Assembly: GCA_051001975.1 (NCBI GenBank)
Contig: JBPCMU010000005.1
Coordinates: 1 to 50,132 of the forward strand
Direction: 5' to 3'
Origin: DATAEG01 sp051001975
GTDB taxonomy: Bacteria; Actinomycetota; Actinomycetes; Mycobacteriales; Jatrophihabitantaceae
DNA: 50,132 nucleotides
Shown one piece after another: positions 7,377-16,015 of the stretch. Positions within the stretch are counted from its first letter, which is position 1. Every line of letters starts with the position of its first letter. The notes under the pieces were generated by a model, which was given only the letters and a program-made list of their open reading frames with translations, was not told where the DNA came from and made no database searches. A program made the position numbers and the translations under genes.

Positions 7377-8173
7377 TCATTCGTTGATCTTGAGCATCGC
7401 CTTGATCTCGGCAACCGTCGGCCGGTAGTGGCGCCGGTTCATCATTCGCAACCGTGCCAGGTTGCCCAGCTGCAACAGTGGAGAGAGATCTCCGTCTGCG
7501 ATCCGCGTGGACTCGTACGCAATCAGCGCGCCGAGCTCAGTCAGCGCTCCGATCGGCGACAGCGAATTGATGGGGCCGCAATTGGCCAACCACAGCTCTC
7601 GCAGGTTCGTCTGATGGGCGATGTCGCCAAGGTTCGCGATCGCACCGCACGTCTCGAATCGCAGTTCCCGCAGCCGCGGTTCGATCGACGAGAGCGATGC
7701 GAGATCGTCCAGGCGTTGCGCACCCACGACCTGGAGGCGGCGAAGGTTCGGGAGGCCTCGATCATCTGGCCGAGACCGACGCTCTCCCGAATCTGCTCCC
7801 AGACTTCGACCCACACGGACCGCAGCCTTGGCAGCCGGGCACAATTCAGCGTCGCTGTCGGAGAGGTTGTCAGGCTCAGATCCTCGAGAGTGGCGGCCAT
7901 GCGGTAGATCGATTCGATGTCGGTGATGGTGCGAGCGAGAATCTGCAGACGCCGGACCGGCCACGGTGCGAGGAACTCGAGGCTTCGCTCCCGATAGCCG
8001 CGCGCGTAGTTCAACTCCAGGCCATCTACCTCGCCGGAAGCCAGCAGCGCGGCCGCGCCGTCGGACCAATCGCCGGTGACGACGAGGGTCGGTCCCTCCA
8101 CTCTCTGCTCGACCACGAAAGCGGCATCAGAATCTGCAAGGCCGGCTCCGTCACGTTCCGATTGATCAGACAC
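7377..8173 (-). pseudogene. leucine-rich-repeat protein, frameshifted
   Basis: Two frames on the minus strand complement each other. The first, from a GTG at 8173, reads MSDQSERDGAGLADSD and continues through LRR-like turns (VDGLELNYARGYRERSLEFL, RLQILARTITDIESIYRM, LPRLRSVWVEVWEQI). It breaks near 7756 at GAGGCCTC. The second frame then supplies GLPNLRRLQVVG, LRELRFETCGAIANLGDI, LRELWLANCGPINSLSPIG and a C-terminal MNRRHYRPTVAEIKAMLKI. Restoring one G (GAGGGCCTC) joins them into about 265 residues. The repeats are spaced at about 20-25 residues. It is a recent pseudogene or a base-call error. Its role is unknown, probably protein-protein recognition. Confidence 0.75.
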
Positions 8174-8257
8174 AGGGCGATGATCCCAACTGGAACTTCG
8201 ATGTGCGAAGGAGGACCAGCGGTCGCTGCTTTGACGCCAACTCGGTGAAAGCGGTCG

Positions 8258-9073
8258 TCAGCCGGCGAGCATGCTCATCTCGAAGCTGTACCTCGCGGCG
8301 GAGTAGATGTGGTTGCCGTACTCGACGGCTCTGCCGTGGTCGTCGAAGGCGGTGCGCTGCATGGTCAGCAATGCGGCGCCGCGGCGGTCGCCGAGCACCC
8401 GCGCCTCCGCGGCGTTGGCCGGGCGGGCGCCGATGACCTGCGTCGCCGAGTGCAGATTGATGCCCGACCGACGCAGTAGTTCATAGAGGCCATCGGACTC
8501 CAGATCCTCCGTACTGATCGTGATCCGATCAGCCGGCAGGTAGTTGGTGAGCTTTGCGATGGGCTGGCTGCCGGCGTTGCGCAGCCGCACGATTCGCACG
8601 ACCGGCTCGTCCGCTCCCAGACCGAGCGCCTGTAGCACGTCGGGTGTGCCCGTTGCGACCTTGTTGATCAACACTGTCGTGGACGGTCGCTGCCCGGCGT
8701 TGGCGAGATCGTCGTACAGGCTGCTCAGATTCAGCGACCGCCGTACCTTCGGTGAGACCACCCGGGTCCCCACACCACGCTGCCGGACCACCAGGCCCTT
8801 GTCGACGAGGTACTCCATCGCCTTGCGCACGGTCGGCCGGGACAGACCGAGTTGGTGAACGAGGTCTACCTCGTTCACCAATCGCGCCCCCGGCGTGATC
8901 TCACCCGACGCGATGCTCTGCTCCAGTTGTTGGGCGACTTGGAAGTAGAGCGGCACCGGTGAGTTGCGGTCCAGCCGGATGGAATGCCGATCTGCCACTG
9001 CTCGCGGCGTTACCCGGCGGTCAGGTCGCCGTGTCGCCGCCGACGTCGTGGGCCTTGACATGGCGGTCATCAT
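8258..9073 (-). CDS. GntR-family (HutC/UTRA) regulator of the inositol operon
   Basis: The product (271 residues from ATG 9073) has an N-terminal GntR helix-turn-helix (VPLYFQVAQQLEQSIASGEITPGARL, then LGLSRPTVRKAMEYLVDKGLVVRQRGVGTRVV) and a C-terminal UTRA ligand domain (DEPVVRIVRLRNAGSQPIAKLTNYLP to AVEYGNHIYSAARYSFEMSML). A longer reading from a TTG at 9091 is unlikely because it runs into the operator region; ATG at 9061 is also possible. It is divergent from the sugar transporter and iol genes and is the obvious local regulator, releasing DNA on binding inositol or a phosphorylated pathway intermediate (inferred). Confidence 0.88.
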   Translation of the reverse strand: MMTAMSRPTTSAATRRPDRRVTPRAVADRHSIRLDRNSPVPLYFQVAQQLEQSIASGEITPGARLVNEVDLVHQLGLSRPTVRKAMEYLVDKGLVVRQRGVGTRVVSPKVRRSLNLSSLYDDLANAGQRPSTTVLINKVATGTPDVLQALGLGADEPVVRIVRLRNAGSQPIAKLTNYLPADRITISTEDLESDGLYELLRRSGINLHSATQVIGARPANAAEARVLGDRRGAALLTMQRTAFDDHGRAVEYGNHIYSAARYSFEMSMLAG

Positions 9074-9084
9074 GTCAGCACTAC

Positions 9085-9127
9085 CAAACAAAGTCTATTG
9101 CTTGTTTGTTAAGACAAAGTGTTGACA
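9085..9127 (+). promoter_or_regulatory. GntR operator region and -35 box of the inositol operon
   Basis: The A/T-rich divergent region holds CAAACAA (9085-9091) and TTGTTTG (9102-9108), an inverted repeat with a 10-bp spacer, and a direct repeat ACAAAGT at 9088 and 9114, 26 bp apart. A consensus -35 box TTGACA lies at 9122-9127; the -10 is weak (TTTGAT at 9146-9151 with an 18-bp spacer). Occupancy of these repeats would cover or abut the -35 box. Confidence 0.55.
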
Positions 9128-9267
9128 GCATGAGCGCAACCCCGGTTTGATCGCGGAAAGCCCTGACGGCGTGTGCAGCGTCGGCCGCAGGCCGACTCCA
9201 CGGCCGGCACTGCTCGCCAGAACCGATTGCCGAGTGCGGCAGTCGGCCGCTCCAGGAAGGAATCAGT

Positions 9268-10245
9268 ATGCGCGGCACGAAGAAGCTGGCTCTGATCGTT
9301 CCCGTGCTGCTCGCCCTCGCGGCGTGCGGCAGCGTCAACGCAGTGAATCGACCACACAACAAGGTGGCCGGCGGGAAGGGCGGGTACGGCTACAAGATCG
9401 CGGTGATCACCCACGGCGGTCCGGGCGACGCGTTCTGGAGCGTCGTGAAGAACGGCGTCGACCAGGCCGGGAAGGACCTGGGCGACAAGATCAGCTACCA
9501 GAGCAGCGCGGACCCGACGACGCAGGCGCAGTACATCACCGCGGCGGTGAATCAGAAGCCGGATGGCATCGTCGTCTCGATGGCCAACCCGGAGGCGCTC
9601 AAGTCGGCGGTCGAGGGCGCCACCAAGGCCGGCATCCCGGTGATCGTGGTGAACTCCGGCACCGACCAGTGGAAGGAATACGGCGCGCAGACCTACATCG
9701 GCTCCGACGAAGCAGTAGCCGGGCAGGCGGTTGGCACCGAGCTGAAGAAGGACGGGATGAAGAACGTCATCTGCGTCATCCACGAGGCGGGCAACGCATC
9801 GCTGGAGCAGCGCTGCAAGGGCGTGGCGCAGACCCTCGGCGGCAAGGTGACCAACCTGCAGGTGGACATCAACAACCTCAACGCAGCGCAGTCGACGATT
9901 CAGTCGAAGCTGCAGCAGGACAAGTCGATCGACGGGGTCGTCACTCTCAGCGCGCAGGTCTCCACGTACGCCGAGAAGGGAATCACCGGCGCCAGCTCTT
10001 CGGCGAAGCTGGCCACCTTCGACCTGAACGCCGCAGTATGCAAGGACATCCTGGCCGGCAAGATCCTCTTCTCCGTCGACCAGCAGCCCTACCTGCAGGG
10101 CTACCTCGCGGTGCAGATGCTGACGCTGTACAAATCCAACTTGAACGTGCTTGGCGGCGGACAGCCGGTACTCACCGGCCCCAGCCTCGTCACCAAGGCC
10201 AACGCCGCCGAGGTGTTGAAGCTGGCCGCCGGGGGCACCCGATGA
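9268..10245 (+). CDS. sugar (inositol) ABC transporter substrate-binding lipoprotein
   Basis: The 325-residue protein begins with a lipoprotein signal (MRGTKKLALIVPVLLALAAC, lipobox LAAC with Cys20). It then has a ribose/galactose-type type I periplasmic-binding fold: YKIAVITHGGPGDAFWSVVKNGVDQA near residues 44-69, DGIVVSMANPEAL near 105, and GITGASSSAKLATFDLN near 240. It captures the sugar outside the membrane for the permease that follows. A good ribosome site (AGGAAGGA) precedes the ATG. It overlaps the permease by 4 bp. The iol genes downstream make myo-inositol or a stereoisomer the likely ligand. Confidence 0.92.
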   Translation: MRGTKKLALIVPVLLALAACGSVNAVNRPHNKVAGGKGGYGYKIAVITHGGPGDAFWSVVKNGVDQAGKDLGDKISYQSSADPTTQAQYITAAVNQKPDGIVVSMANPEALKSAVEGATKAGIPVIVVNSGTDQWKEYGAQTYIGSDEAVAGQAVGTELKKDGMKNVICVIHEAGNASLEQRCKGVAQTLGGKVTNLQVDINNLNAAQSTIQSKLQQDKSIDGVVTLSAQVSTYAEKGITGASSSAKLATFDLNAAVCKDILAGKILFSVDQQPYLQGYLAVQMLTLYKSNLNVLGGGQPVLTGPSLVTKANAAEVLKLAAGGTR

Positions 10246-11282
10246 CTGCCGCCACCGTGGCGGTGGACGAGCGCATCGCGAGTATCGGGATCCTGCGCCG
10301 GCTGCTGGCCAAGCCGGAGTTCGGGTCGCTGATCGGAGCGGTCGTCATCTTCGTCTTCTTCGCCTTCCAGTCCAGCGCCTTCCGGTCCCTGTCGGGAGTC
10401 GCGAACTGGCTGGACAGCGCATCGCTGGTCGGCGTGATGGCTGTGCCGGTCGCCCTGTTGATGATCGGTGGTCACTTCGACCTGTCGGCCGGCGTCCAGG
10501 TCGGCACAGCTGGCCTGGCCACCGGGATCATGACGACCTACTGGGGTCTGAACGTGGCCGCGTCGATGGTCGTGTCGTTACTGCTGATGCTGACCATCGG
10601 CTTCATCAACGGCTACCTCGTGGTCCGGACCGGGTTGCCCAGCTTCATCATCACCCTGGGCATGTTCCTCGGCTTGCAAGGCATCAATCTCGGGGTGACC
10701 AAGCAGGTGACGAACACGGTGCAGGTCGCCAACCTGGACCTGGTGCCCGGCTACCGCCCGCTCATGGACATCTTCGGCAGCAACGTGCGGTTCGCCGGGC
10801 AGGACTTCCCGGTCACTGTGATCTGGTGGGTCGGTTTCACGATCTTGGCCTCGTGGGTGCTGCTCAAGACGCGGTTCGGTAACTGGATCTTCGCCACCGG
10901 CGGTGACGCGATGGCCAGCAAGAACGTCGGCGTGCCCACCGGGCGCACCACGATCCTGCTGTTCATGACCGCTTCGGCGTTCGCCTGGTTCCTGGGCAAC
11001 TCGCTGATCCTGCGTAGCGGCACGCTGCAGGCGCAGTTCGGCATCGGTCAGGAGCTGATCTACATCGTCGCCGCGGTCATCGGCGGCTGCCTGCTCACCG
11101 GCGGTCTGGGCTCGGCGGTGGGCGCAACCATCGGAGCGCTCATCTTCGGGATGACCCAGCAGGGCATCGTCTACGCAGGGTGGAACTCCGACTGGTTCAA
11201 GCTGTTCGTCGGCGTGATGTTGCTGCTGGCCGTGCTCGCAAACCAATTCGTCCGGCGACTAGCCGAACAGTCGAGGAGGTAG
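10242..11282 (+). CDS. sugar ABC transporter permease (RbsC/FrcC type)
   Basis: The 346-residue integral membrane protein has eight to ten hydrophobic helices and the BPD_transp_2 family features: VALLMIGGHFDLSAGVQVG near residue 68, GLPSFIITLGMF near 130, FATGGDAMASKNVGVP near 220 and IYIVAAVIGGCLLTGG near 270. It forms the transmembrane channel, probably as a homodimer. ATG at 10242 overlaps the binding-protein stop (ATGA); the frame is open further upstream but that part is a shadow of the previous gene. Confidence 0.92.
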   Translation: MTAATVAVDERIASIGILRRLLAKPEFGSLIGAVVIFVFFAFQSSAFRSLSGVANWLDSASLVGVMAVPVALLMIGGHFDLSAGVQVGTAGLATGIMTTYWGLNVAASMVVSLLLMLTIGFINGYLVVRTGLPSFIITLGMFLGLQGINLGVTKQVTNTVQVANLDLVPGYRPLMDIFGSNVRFAGQDFPVTVIWWVGFTILASWVLLKTRFGNWIFATGGDAMASKNVGVPTGRTTILLFMTASAFAWFLGNSLILRSGTLQAQFGIGQELIYIVAAVIGGCLLTGGLGSAVGATIGALIFGMTQQGIVYAGWNSDWFKLFVGVMLLLAVLANQFVRRLAEQSRR

Positions 11283-11286
11283 GCGG

Positions 11287-12171
11287 ATGCCTGAGATCGA
11301 GGTCAGCGAAGTAGCCAAGCCCACTACCGGCGACGGCGGCGTACCGATGCTGGAGATCCGCAACATCACCAAGATGTTCGGCAGCGTCATCTCCCTGTCG
11401 GACATCTCCACCAGCGTCCGGGCCGGTCAGGTCACCTGCGTGCTGGGCGACAACGGGGCCGGCAAGTCGACGTTCATCAAGATCCTGTCCGGGGTGTACC
11501 AACCCGACGAGGGTGAACTGTTGATCGACGGCAACCCGGTTCGGTTGCACTCACCACGGGAGGCGCTGGATCAGGGCATCGCCACCGTGTTCCAGGACCT
11601 GGCGATGGTGCCGCTGATGGCGATCTGGCGGAACTTCTTCCTCGGCTCCGAGCCGACGAAGGGGTGGGGGCCGCTGCGCCGGTTCGACGCCGAGAAGGCG
11701 AAGACCGTCTGCCGCGCCGAAATGGCAGAGATGGGCATCGACATCCGTGATCCCGACCAGCCGGTCGGGACGCTCTCCGGTGGCGAGCGGCAGTCGGTCG
11801 CGATCGCCCGCGCAGTGCACTTCGGCGCACGGCTGCTCATCCTCGACGAACCGACATCGGCGCTCGGGGTGAAGCAGGCCGGGGTGGTGCTGAAGTACAT
11901 CGTGCAGGCGCGGGACAAGGGCCTGGCGGTCATCTTCATCACGCACAACCCGCACCATGCCTACCCGGTCGGTGATCGCTTCCTGCTCCTGAAGCGCGGC
12001 AAGAGTCTCGGTGACTTCGCGAAATCGGAGATCGATCTTGGCGAGCTGACCCGGATGATGGCCGGCGGCGCGGAGTTGGAACAGTTGGCCCACGAACTGG
12101 AGGGCGGCGGGTCGGAGACGTCCGCCGCAGGCGAGTCGCTGCTGCAGGACACCCAGTCGCTGGCCGACTGA
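11287..12171 (+). CDS. sugar ABC transporter ATP-binding protein (single NBD)
   Basis: The 294-residue ATPase has one nucleotide-binding domain: Walker A GDNGAGKST (near residue 56), signature LSGGERQSVAIARA (near 160), Walker B LLILDEPTSAL (near 183) and switch His in FITHN (near 219). RbsA/MglA proteins normally have two fused NBDs of about 500 residues; this one has a single NBD like FrcA, so it must dimerise. The last 40 residues are acidic and probably flexible. It sits 4 bp after the permease. Confidence 0.92.
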   Translation: MPEIEVSEVAKPTTGDGGVPMLEIRNITKMFGSVISLSDISTSVRAGQVTCVLGDNGAGKSTFIKILSGVYQPDEGELLIDGNPVRLHSPREALDQGIATVFQDLAMVPLMAIWRNFFLGSEPTKGWGPLRRFDAEKAKTVCRAEMAEMGIDIRDPDQPVGTLSGGERQSVAIARAVHFGARLLILDEPTSALGVKQAGVVLKYIVQARDKGLAVIFITHNPHHAYPVGDRFLLLKRGKSLGDFAKSEIDLGELTRMMAGGAELEQLAHELEGGGSETSAAGESLLQDTQSLAD

Positions 12172-12205
12172 CCGGCTCATCGAGCATCGGAGAAGGAGCG
12201 ACGGA

Positions 12206-13210
12206 ATGCCAGTGCGGGTCGGTGTGATCGGCGTCGGAGTGATGGGCGCCGAGCACGCCAGGTTGCTCACCGACGCAGTGCCGGGCAGCGTGGTGTCAGC
12301 GGTGTTCGACGTCGACGCGGCGCGGGCTGGCTCGGTGGCGGCAGCGTGTGCGGCACAACCGATGGACGACCCGATGGTGCTCATCAAGGACGAGGTAGTG
12401 GATGCAGTGCTGGTCGCCTCCTCGGACCCGACCCACGAGCAGTTCGTCCTGGCCGCGCTGGCCGCCGGGAAACCGGTGCTGTCCGAGAAGCCGCTCGCCC
12501 CGGATCTCGCCGGTTGCCGGCGCATCGTCGATGCAGAGGTCGAGGCCGGTCGCCGGCTGGTCAGCGTCGGGTTCATGCGCCGGTTCGATCCCGGCTATGT
12601 GCAGCTGCGCGACACGCTCACCGTCGGTCGGGTCGGCGCTGCGCTGCTGCTGCACTGCGTGCACCGCAACGTCGCGGCACTGGACGGTCAGGACGCGGAC
12701 AGCGCGATCACCGGATCAGCTGTGCACGAGATCGACGTGACCCGGTGGCTGCTCGACGAGGAGATCACCGAGGTGAGCGTGCTGCAGCCGCGCGCGTCGG
12801 GTTCGGCGCGCGGGCAGCAGGATCCGATCCTGCTGCTCCTTCGTACCGGCAGCGGAGTCCTCGTCGACGTAGAGGTGTTCCTCAACGCCCGCTACGGCTA
12901 CGACGTGCGCTGCGAACTCGTCGGCGAGACCGGCACAGTAATGCTCGACGCCCCACCGGCAACGTCCCTGCGCAGCGCCGGCCAGTCCGGTCGCGACATC
13001 CCGCCGGACTGGCGACCGCGTTTCGCCGATGCCTACCGACTCGAGCTGTCGAACTGGATCGCTGCGGTGACCGCCGGGCAGCCCAGCGATGCCGCGTCCA
13101 GCTGGGACGGCTACCAGGCAACGGCGGTCGCCGAGGCCGGCCTGCGCGCGTTGCGCAGTGGCACCGCGGAGTCGGTCGCCAGTCGCGAGCGGCCGGCGAT
13201 GTATCGATGA
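12206..13210 (+). CDS. iolG: inositol 2-dehydrogenase-type Gfo/Idh/MocA oxidoreductase
   Basis: The 334-residue protein has an N-terminal Rossmann fold (VGVIGVGVMGAEHARLL), the family Glu-Lys-Pro motif (VLSEKPLAPD near residue 97), FMRRFDPGY and the catalytic-region motif SAVHEIDVTRWLL near residue 175. It is expected to oxidise myo-inositol to scyllo-inosose with NAD+, the first pathway step. The place at the head of the catabolic genes supports the iolG role, though substrate stereochemistry cannot be read from the sequence. It overlaps iolC by 4 bp. Confidence 0.85.
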   Translation: MPVRVGVIGVGVMGAEHARLLTDAVPGSVVSAVFDVDAARAGSVAAACAAQPMDDPMVLIKDEVVDAVLVASSDPTHEQFVLAALAAGKPVLSEKPLAPDLAGCRRIVDAEVEAGRRLVSVGFMRRFDPGYVQLRDTLTVGRVGAALLLHCVHRNVAALDGQDADSAITGSAVHEIDVTRWLLDEEITEVSVLQPRASGSARGQQDPILLLLRTGSGVLVDVEVFLNARYGYDVRCELVGETGTVMLDAPPATSLRSAGQSGRDIPPDWRPRFADAYRLELSNWIAAVTAGQPSDAASSWDGYQATAVAEAGLRALRSGTAESVASRERPAMYR

Positions 13211-14160
13211 CCGAACTGCTCACCGTCGGGCGGGTCGGCGTCGACCTGTACCCGGAGCAGAGCGGCGTGCCGCTGCACCAGGTGTCCACGTTCGCCCGGT
13301 CCCTCGGAGGCACAGCCACCAATGTCGCAGTCGGCGCGGCCCGGCTCGGCCGGCGCACCGCTGTCCTGACCAAGGTCGGACCGGACGACTTCGGCACCTA
13401 CGTACGCACGGCGCTCACCGACTTCGGGGTGGACGCCTCGCACGTCGGTACCGCGCCGGACCTGCTGACGCCGGTGGTGTTCTGCGCCCTCAATCCCCCG
13501 GAGGATCCGCCCCTGCTGTTCTACCGTCTGCCGATCGCGCCGGACCTCACCCTCACCGCGGCGGACGTGCCGTGGGATCTCGTCGCGGACGTACCGGTGT
13601 TCTGGGTGACCGGCACCGGCGTGTCCACCGAGCCCGCCCGCCAGACGCAGCTCGACATGCTCGCGCACCGTGGGCGCCCGGCAGCGGTCTCCGGCCGGTG
13701 GACCGTCCTCGATCTGGACTGGCGGCCGATGTTCTGGGCGTCGCCGGAGGACGCCCGCCGTGAGTACGAGCGGATGCTCGGCTATGCCACCGTGGTGGTC
13801 GGCAACCGGGCCGAGGCGGAAGTAGCGGTCGGCACTGCCGATCCTGAAAAGGCGGCTCGCCGGATGCTGGCGCACGGCGCGGAACTGGCGCTGGTGAAGA
13901 AGGGCGCCGGTGGTGTTCTGGTCGCCACGCCCGACGGGATGACCACGGTGGCGCCGCAGCGGATCGAGGTCGTCTGCGGGCTGGGCGCCGGCGATGCATT
14001 CGGTGGTGCGCTGGTGCACGGGCTGCTCAGCGGTTGGGACGCGGTGCGGTGCGCACAGTATGCGAATGCGGCGGGCGCGATCGTCGCATCGCGCTTGGCC
14101 TGCGCCGACGCCATGCCGACGATCGACGAGCTCGACCTGATGGTCGGCGAGCCGGGATGA
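13207..14160 (+). CDS. iolC: 5-dehydro-2-deoxygluconokinase
   Basis: The 317-residue PfkB-family sugar kinase starts MTELLTVGRVGVDLYPEQ. It has the substrate-side glycine motif GGTATNVAVGAARLGR near residue 33 and the C-terminal ATP/catalytic motif GLGAGDAFGGALVHGLL near residue 258, with Asp as the base. It phosphorylates 5-dehydro-2-deoxy-D-gluconate, the product of IolB. The VDLYPEQ start is characteristic of IolC proteins. ATG overlaps the iolG stop, and its own stop overlaps the aldolase start. Confidence 0.92.
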   Translation: MTELLTVGRVGVDLYPEQSGVPLHQVSTFARSLGGTATNVAVGAARLGRRTAVLTKVGPDDFGTYVRTALTDFGVDASHVGTAPDLLTPVVFCALNPPEDPPLLFYRLPIAPDLTLTAADVPWDLVADVPVFWVTGTGVSTEPARQTQLDMLAHRGRPAAVSGRWTVLDLDWRPMFWASPEDARREYERMLGYATVVVGNRAEAEVAVGTADPEKAARRMLAHGAELALVKKGAGGVLVATPDGMTTVAPQRIEVVCGLGAGDAFGGALVHGLLSGWDAVRCAQYANAAGAIVASRLACADAMPTIDELDLMVGEPG

Positions 14161-15098
14161 ACCCCGCGATCTCCGATGAGCAGTGGCGGGCGCTGCTGAC
14201 CACCCGCAGCACTCGCCCGGAGGCCGTCGCCGAGGCCTACGCCCGGCGCACTCAACGGGCGCGGTTGCTGACCGACCGCGGCACCCTGTTTCTGATGGCC
14301 GCCGACCATCCGGCGCGCGGCGCGTTGCGGGCAGGCAGTGACCCGGTGGCGATGGCCGACCGGCGCAGCCTGATGGACCGGTTGGTCACCGCGCTGTCGC
14401 ATCCGGACGTCGACGGGGTGCTCGGTTCGCCTGACATCGTCGAGGACTTGCTGCTGCTCGGTGCACTCGAGGGCAAAGTGGTCATCGGCTCGATGAACCG
14501 CGGCGGCCTCGACGGCGCCAGTTGGACCATCGACGACCGGTTCACCGGCTACGACGCGGCAGGTATCGCCGGCTGCCGACTCGATGGCGGAAAGATGCTG
14601 CTGCGCATCGACGACAACGACCCGGCGACCGCGTCGACGCTGCAGGCCTGCGCGCAGGCGGTCACCGAGTTGGCCGACCGAAAGCTGATCGCGATGGTCG
14701 AGCCGTTGCCGTACCGACGGGACGCCTCCGGCGCACTGGTGTTGCAGCAGGACGCCGCGGCCCTTTCCCGGGCGTTCGCCATCGCATCCGCGTTGGGCCG
14801 GACCAGCGCATACACGTGGTTGAAGACCCCGGCCTGCAACGAGCCGGAGCAGGTGTACGCGACGACGACGCTGCCTTGCGTGGTGCTGGGCGGCGTACCG
14901 GGACCGGACTTCGCCGAGCAGGTCGCGTCGTGGGGCCGGACGTTACGCCAGCCGGTGGTCCGCGGACTGGTGGTCGGCCGAACCGTCCTCTACCCCGACG
15001 GTGGCGACGTGTTCGGCACCGTCGACGCGGCCGCAAAAGTGCTGCGGGCCGCCACCGAGAACAGCTCCATCGAGATCGCAGGGGACATCAATTCGTGA
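14157..15098 (+). CDS. Cgl0159-family (beta/alpha)8 aldolase, probable IolJ role
   Basis: The 313-residue protein resembles the Cgl0159 family of (beta/alpha)8-barrel proteins found in actinobacterial inositol clusters, with similarity to DeoC/LacD aldolases: GTLFLMAADHPARGALRAG near residue 42, DGVLGSPDIVEDLLLL near 88, IGSMNRGGLDGASWTIDDRFTGYD near 105 and LIAMVEPLPYRRD near 180. In this position it most likely splits 2-deoxy-5-keto-gluconate 6-phosphate into DHAP and malonate semialdehyde. That role is inferred from context, since it is not a class II IolJ. It is coupled to its neighbours by ATGA and GTGA overlaps. Confidence 0.8.
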   Translation: MNPAISDEQWRALLTTRSTRPEAVAEAYARRTQRARLLTDRGTLFLMAADHPARGALRAGSDPVAMADRRSLMDRLVTALSHPDVDGVLGSPDIVEDLLLLGALEGKVVIGSMNRGGLDGASWTIDDRFTGYDAAGIAGCRLDGGKMLLRIDDNDPATASTLQACAQAVTELADRKLIAMVEPLPYRRDASGALVLQQDAAALSRAFAIASALGRTSAYTWLKTPACNEPEQVYATTTLPCVVLGGVPGPDFAEQVASWGRTLRQPVVRGLVVGRTVLYPDGGDVFGTVDAAAKVLRAATENSSIEIAGDINS

Positions 15099-16015
15099 AC
15101 ATCCACCTACCCTTCACCGGCCAGGTCGAGGTCACTCCGGACACCGCCGGCTGGGACTATTGCGGGCTGCAGGTCCTCACGGTGCCTGCGGGGGGCAGCA
15201 TCACCGTGCCGACCGGCAACGCCGAGTTCTTCGTCCTTCCGCTGACCGGTTCCGCGACGGTCGAAATTGCCGCGACTGACGCCACCGCGGAGGCAACGTT
15301 CGAGCTGACCGGCCGCGCGTCGGTGTTCAGCGCGGTCAGCGACTTCTGCTACGTGGGGCGAGACAGCGTGATCACGCTGCGCAGTGCAGGCGGTGCCGAA
15401 CTTGCGTTGCCGTCGGCGCGGTGTGAGAACCGCAGGCAGGCGAAGTACGGTCCGGCCGCGGACATCCCGGTAGAAGTGCGTGGTGCCGGGCCGGCCACCC
15501 GGCAGGTCACCAACTTCGGCACCCCGGACGGCTGGTCGCACGCCGAGCGGCTGATGTGTTGCGAGCTGATCACTCCGCCGGGCAATTGGTCGAGTTACCC
15601 GCCGCACAAGCACGACGCCAGCGAGCCGTGTCAGGTCGTCGACGAGGAGATCTACTACTACCGCATCGCCGGCGCCGACCAGCTCACCCCGTCCCGGGTC
15701 GGCTTCGGGATGCACCGCACCTACACCGGGCCTGAGCACGACGCCGCGGGGCTGACCGGCCTGGACGAGACGGTCGAGGTGCGCGACGGTGACGTGGTGC
15801 TGATCCCGCACGGCTATCACGGACCCTGCGCAGCGGCTCCCGGCTACCCGATGTATTACCTCAACGTGCTCGCCGGCCCCGGAACGGAGCGGTCGATGGC
15901 GTTCTGCGACGACCCCACGCACGCCTGGGTCCGCGCCGCGTGGGCCGGCCGGCCCCCCGACCCGCGCTGCCCGGTCACGTCCGCGGCCGGACGCGTCGAC
16001 GGGGGCACGGCATGA
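15095..16015 (+). CDS. iolB: 5-deoxy-glucuronate isomerase
   Basis: The 306-residue protein is a two-barrel cupin of the KduI/IolB family. The N-terminal half starts NIHLPFTGQVEVTPDTAGW; the C-terminal half has the metal-site motif SYPPHKHDASEP near residue 167 and IPHGYHGPCAAAPGYPMYYLNVLAG near 238, with the usual His, His, Glu and His ligands. It converts 5-deoxy-D-glucuronate to 5-dehydro-2-deoxy-gluconate. The start is a GTG overlapping the aldolase stop (GTGA), and its stop overlaps iolD (ATGA). Confidence 0.93.
   Translation: MNIHLPFTGQVEVTPDTAGWDYCGLQVLTVPAGGSITVPTGNAEFFVLPLTGSATVEIAATDATAEATFELTGRASVFSAVSDFCYVGRDSVITLRSAGGAELALPSARCENRRQAKYGPAADIPVEVRGAGPATRQVTNFGTPDGWSHAERLMCCELITPPGNWSSYPPHKHDASEPCQVVDEEIYYYRIAGADQLTPSRVGFGMHRTYTGPEHDAAGLTGLDETVEVRDGDVVLIPHGYHGPCAAAPGYPMYYLNVLAGPGTERSMAFCDDPTHAWVRAAWAGRPPDPRCPVTSAAGRVDGGTA

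Noticed and set aside
9147..10241. Plus-strand frame continuous with the sugar permease
   Set aside because: It lies out of frame over the substrate-binding protein; the permease starts at ATG 10242 in an ATGA overlap.
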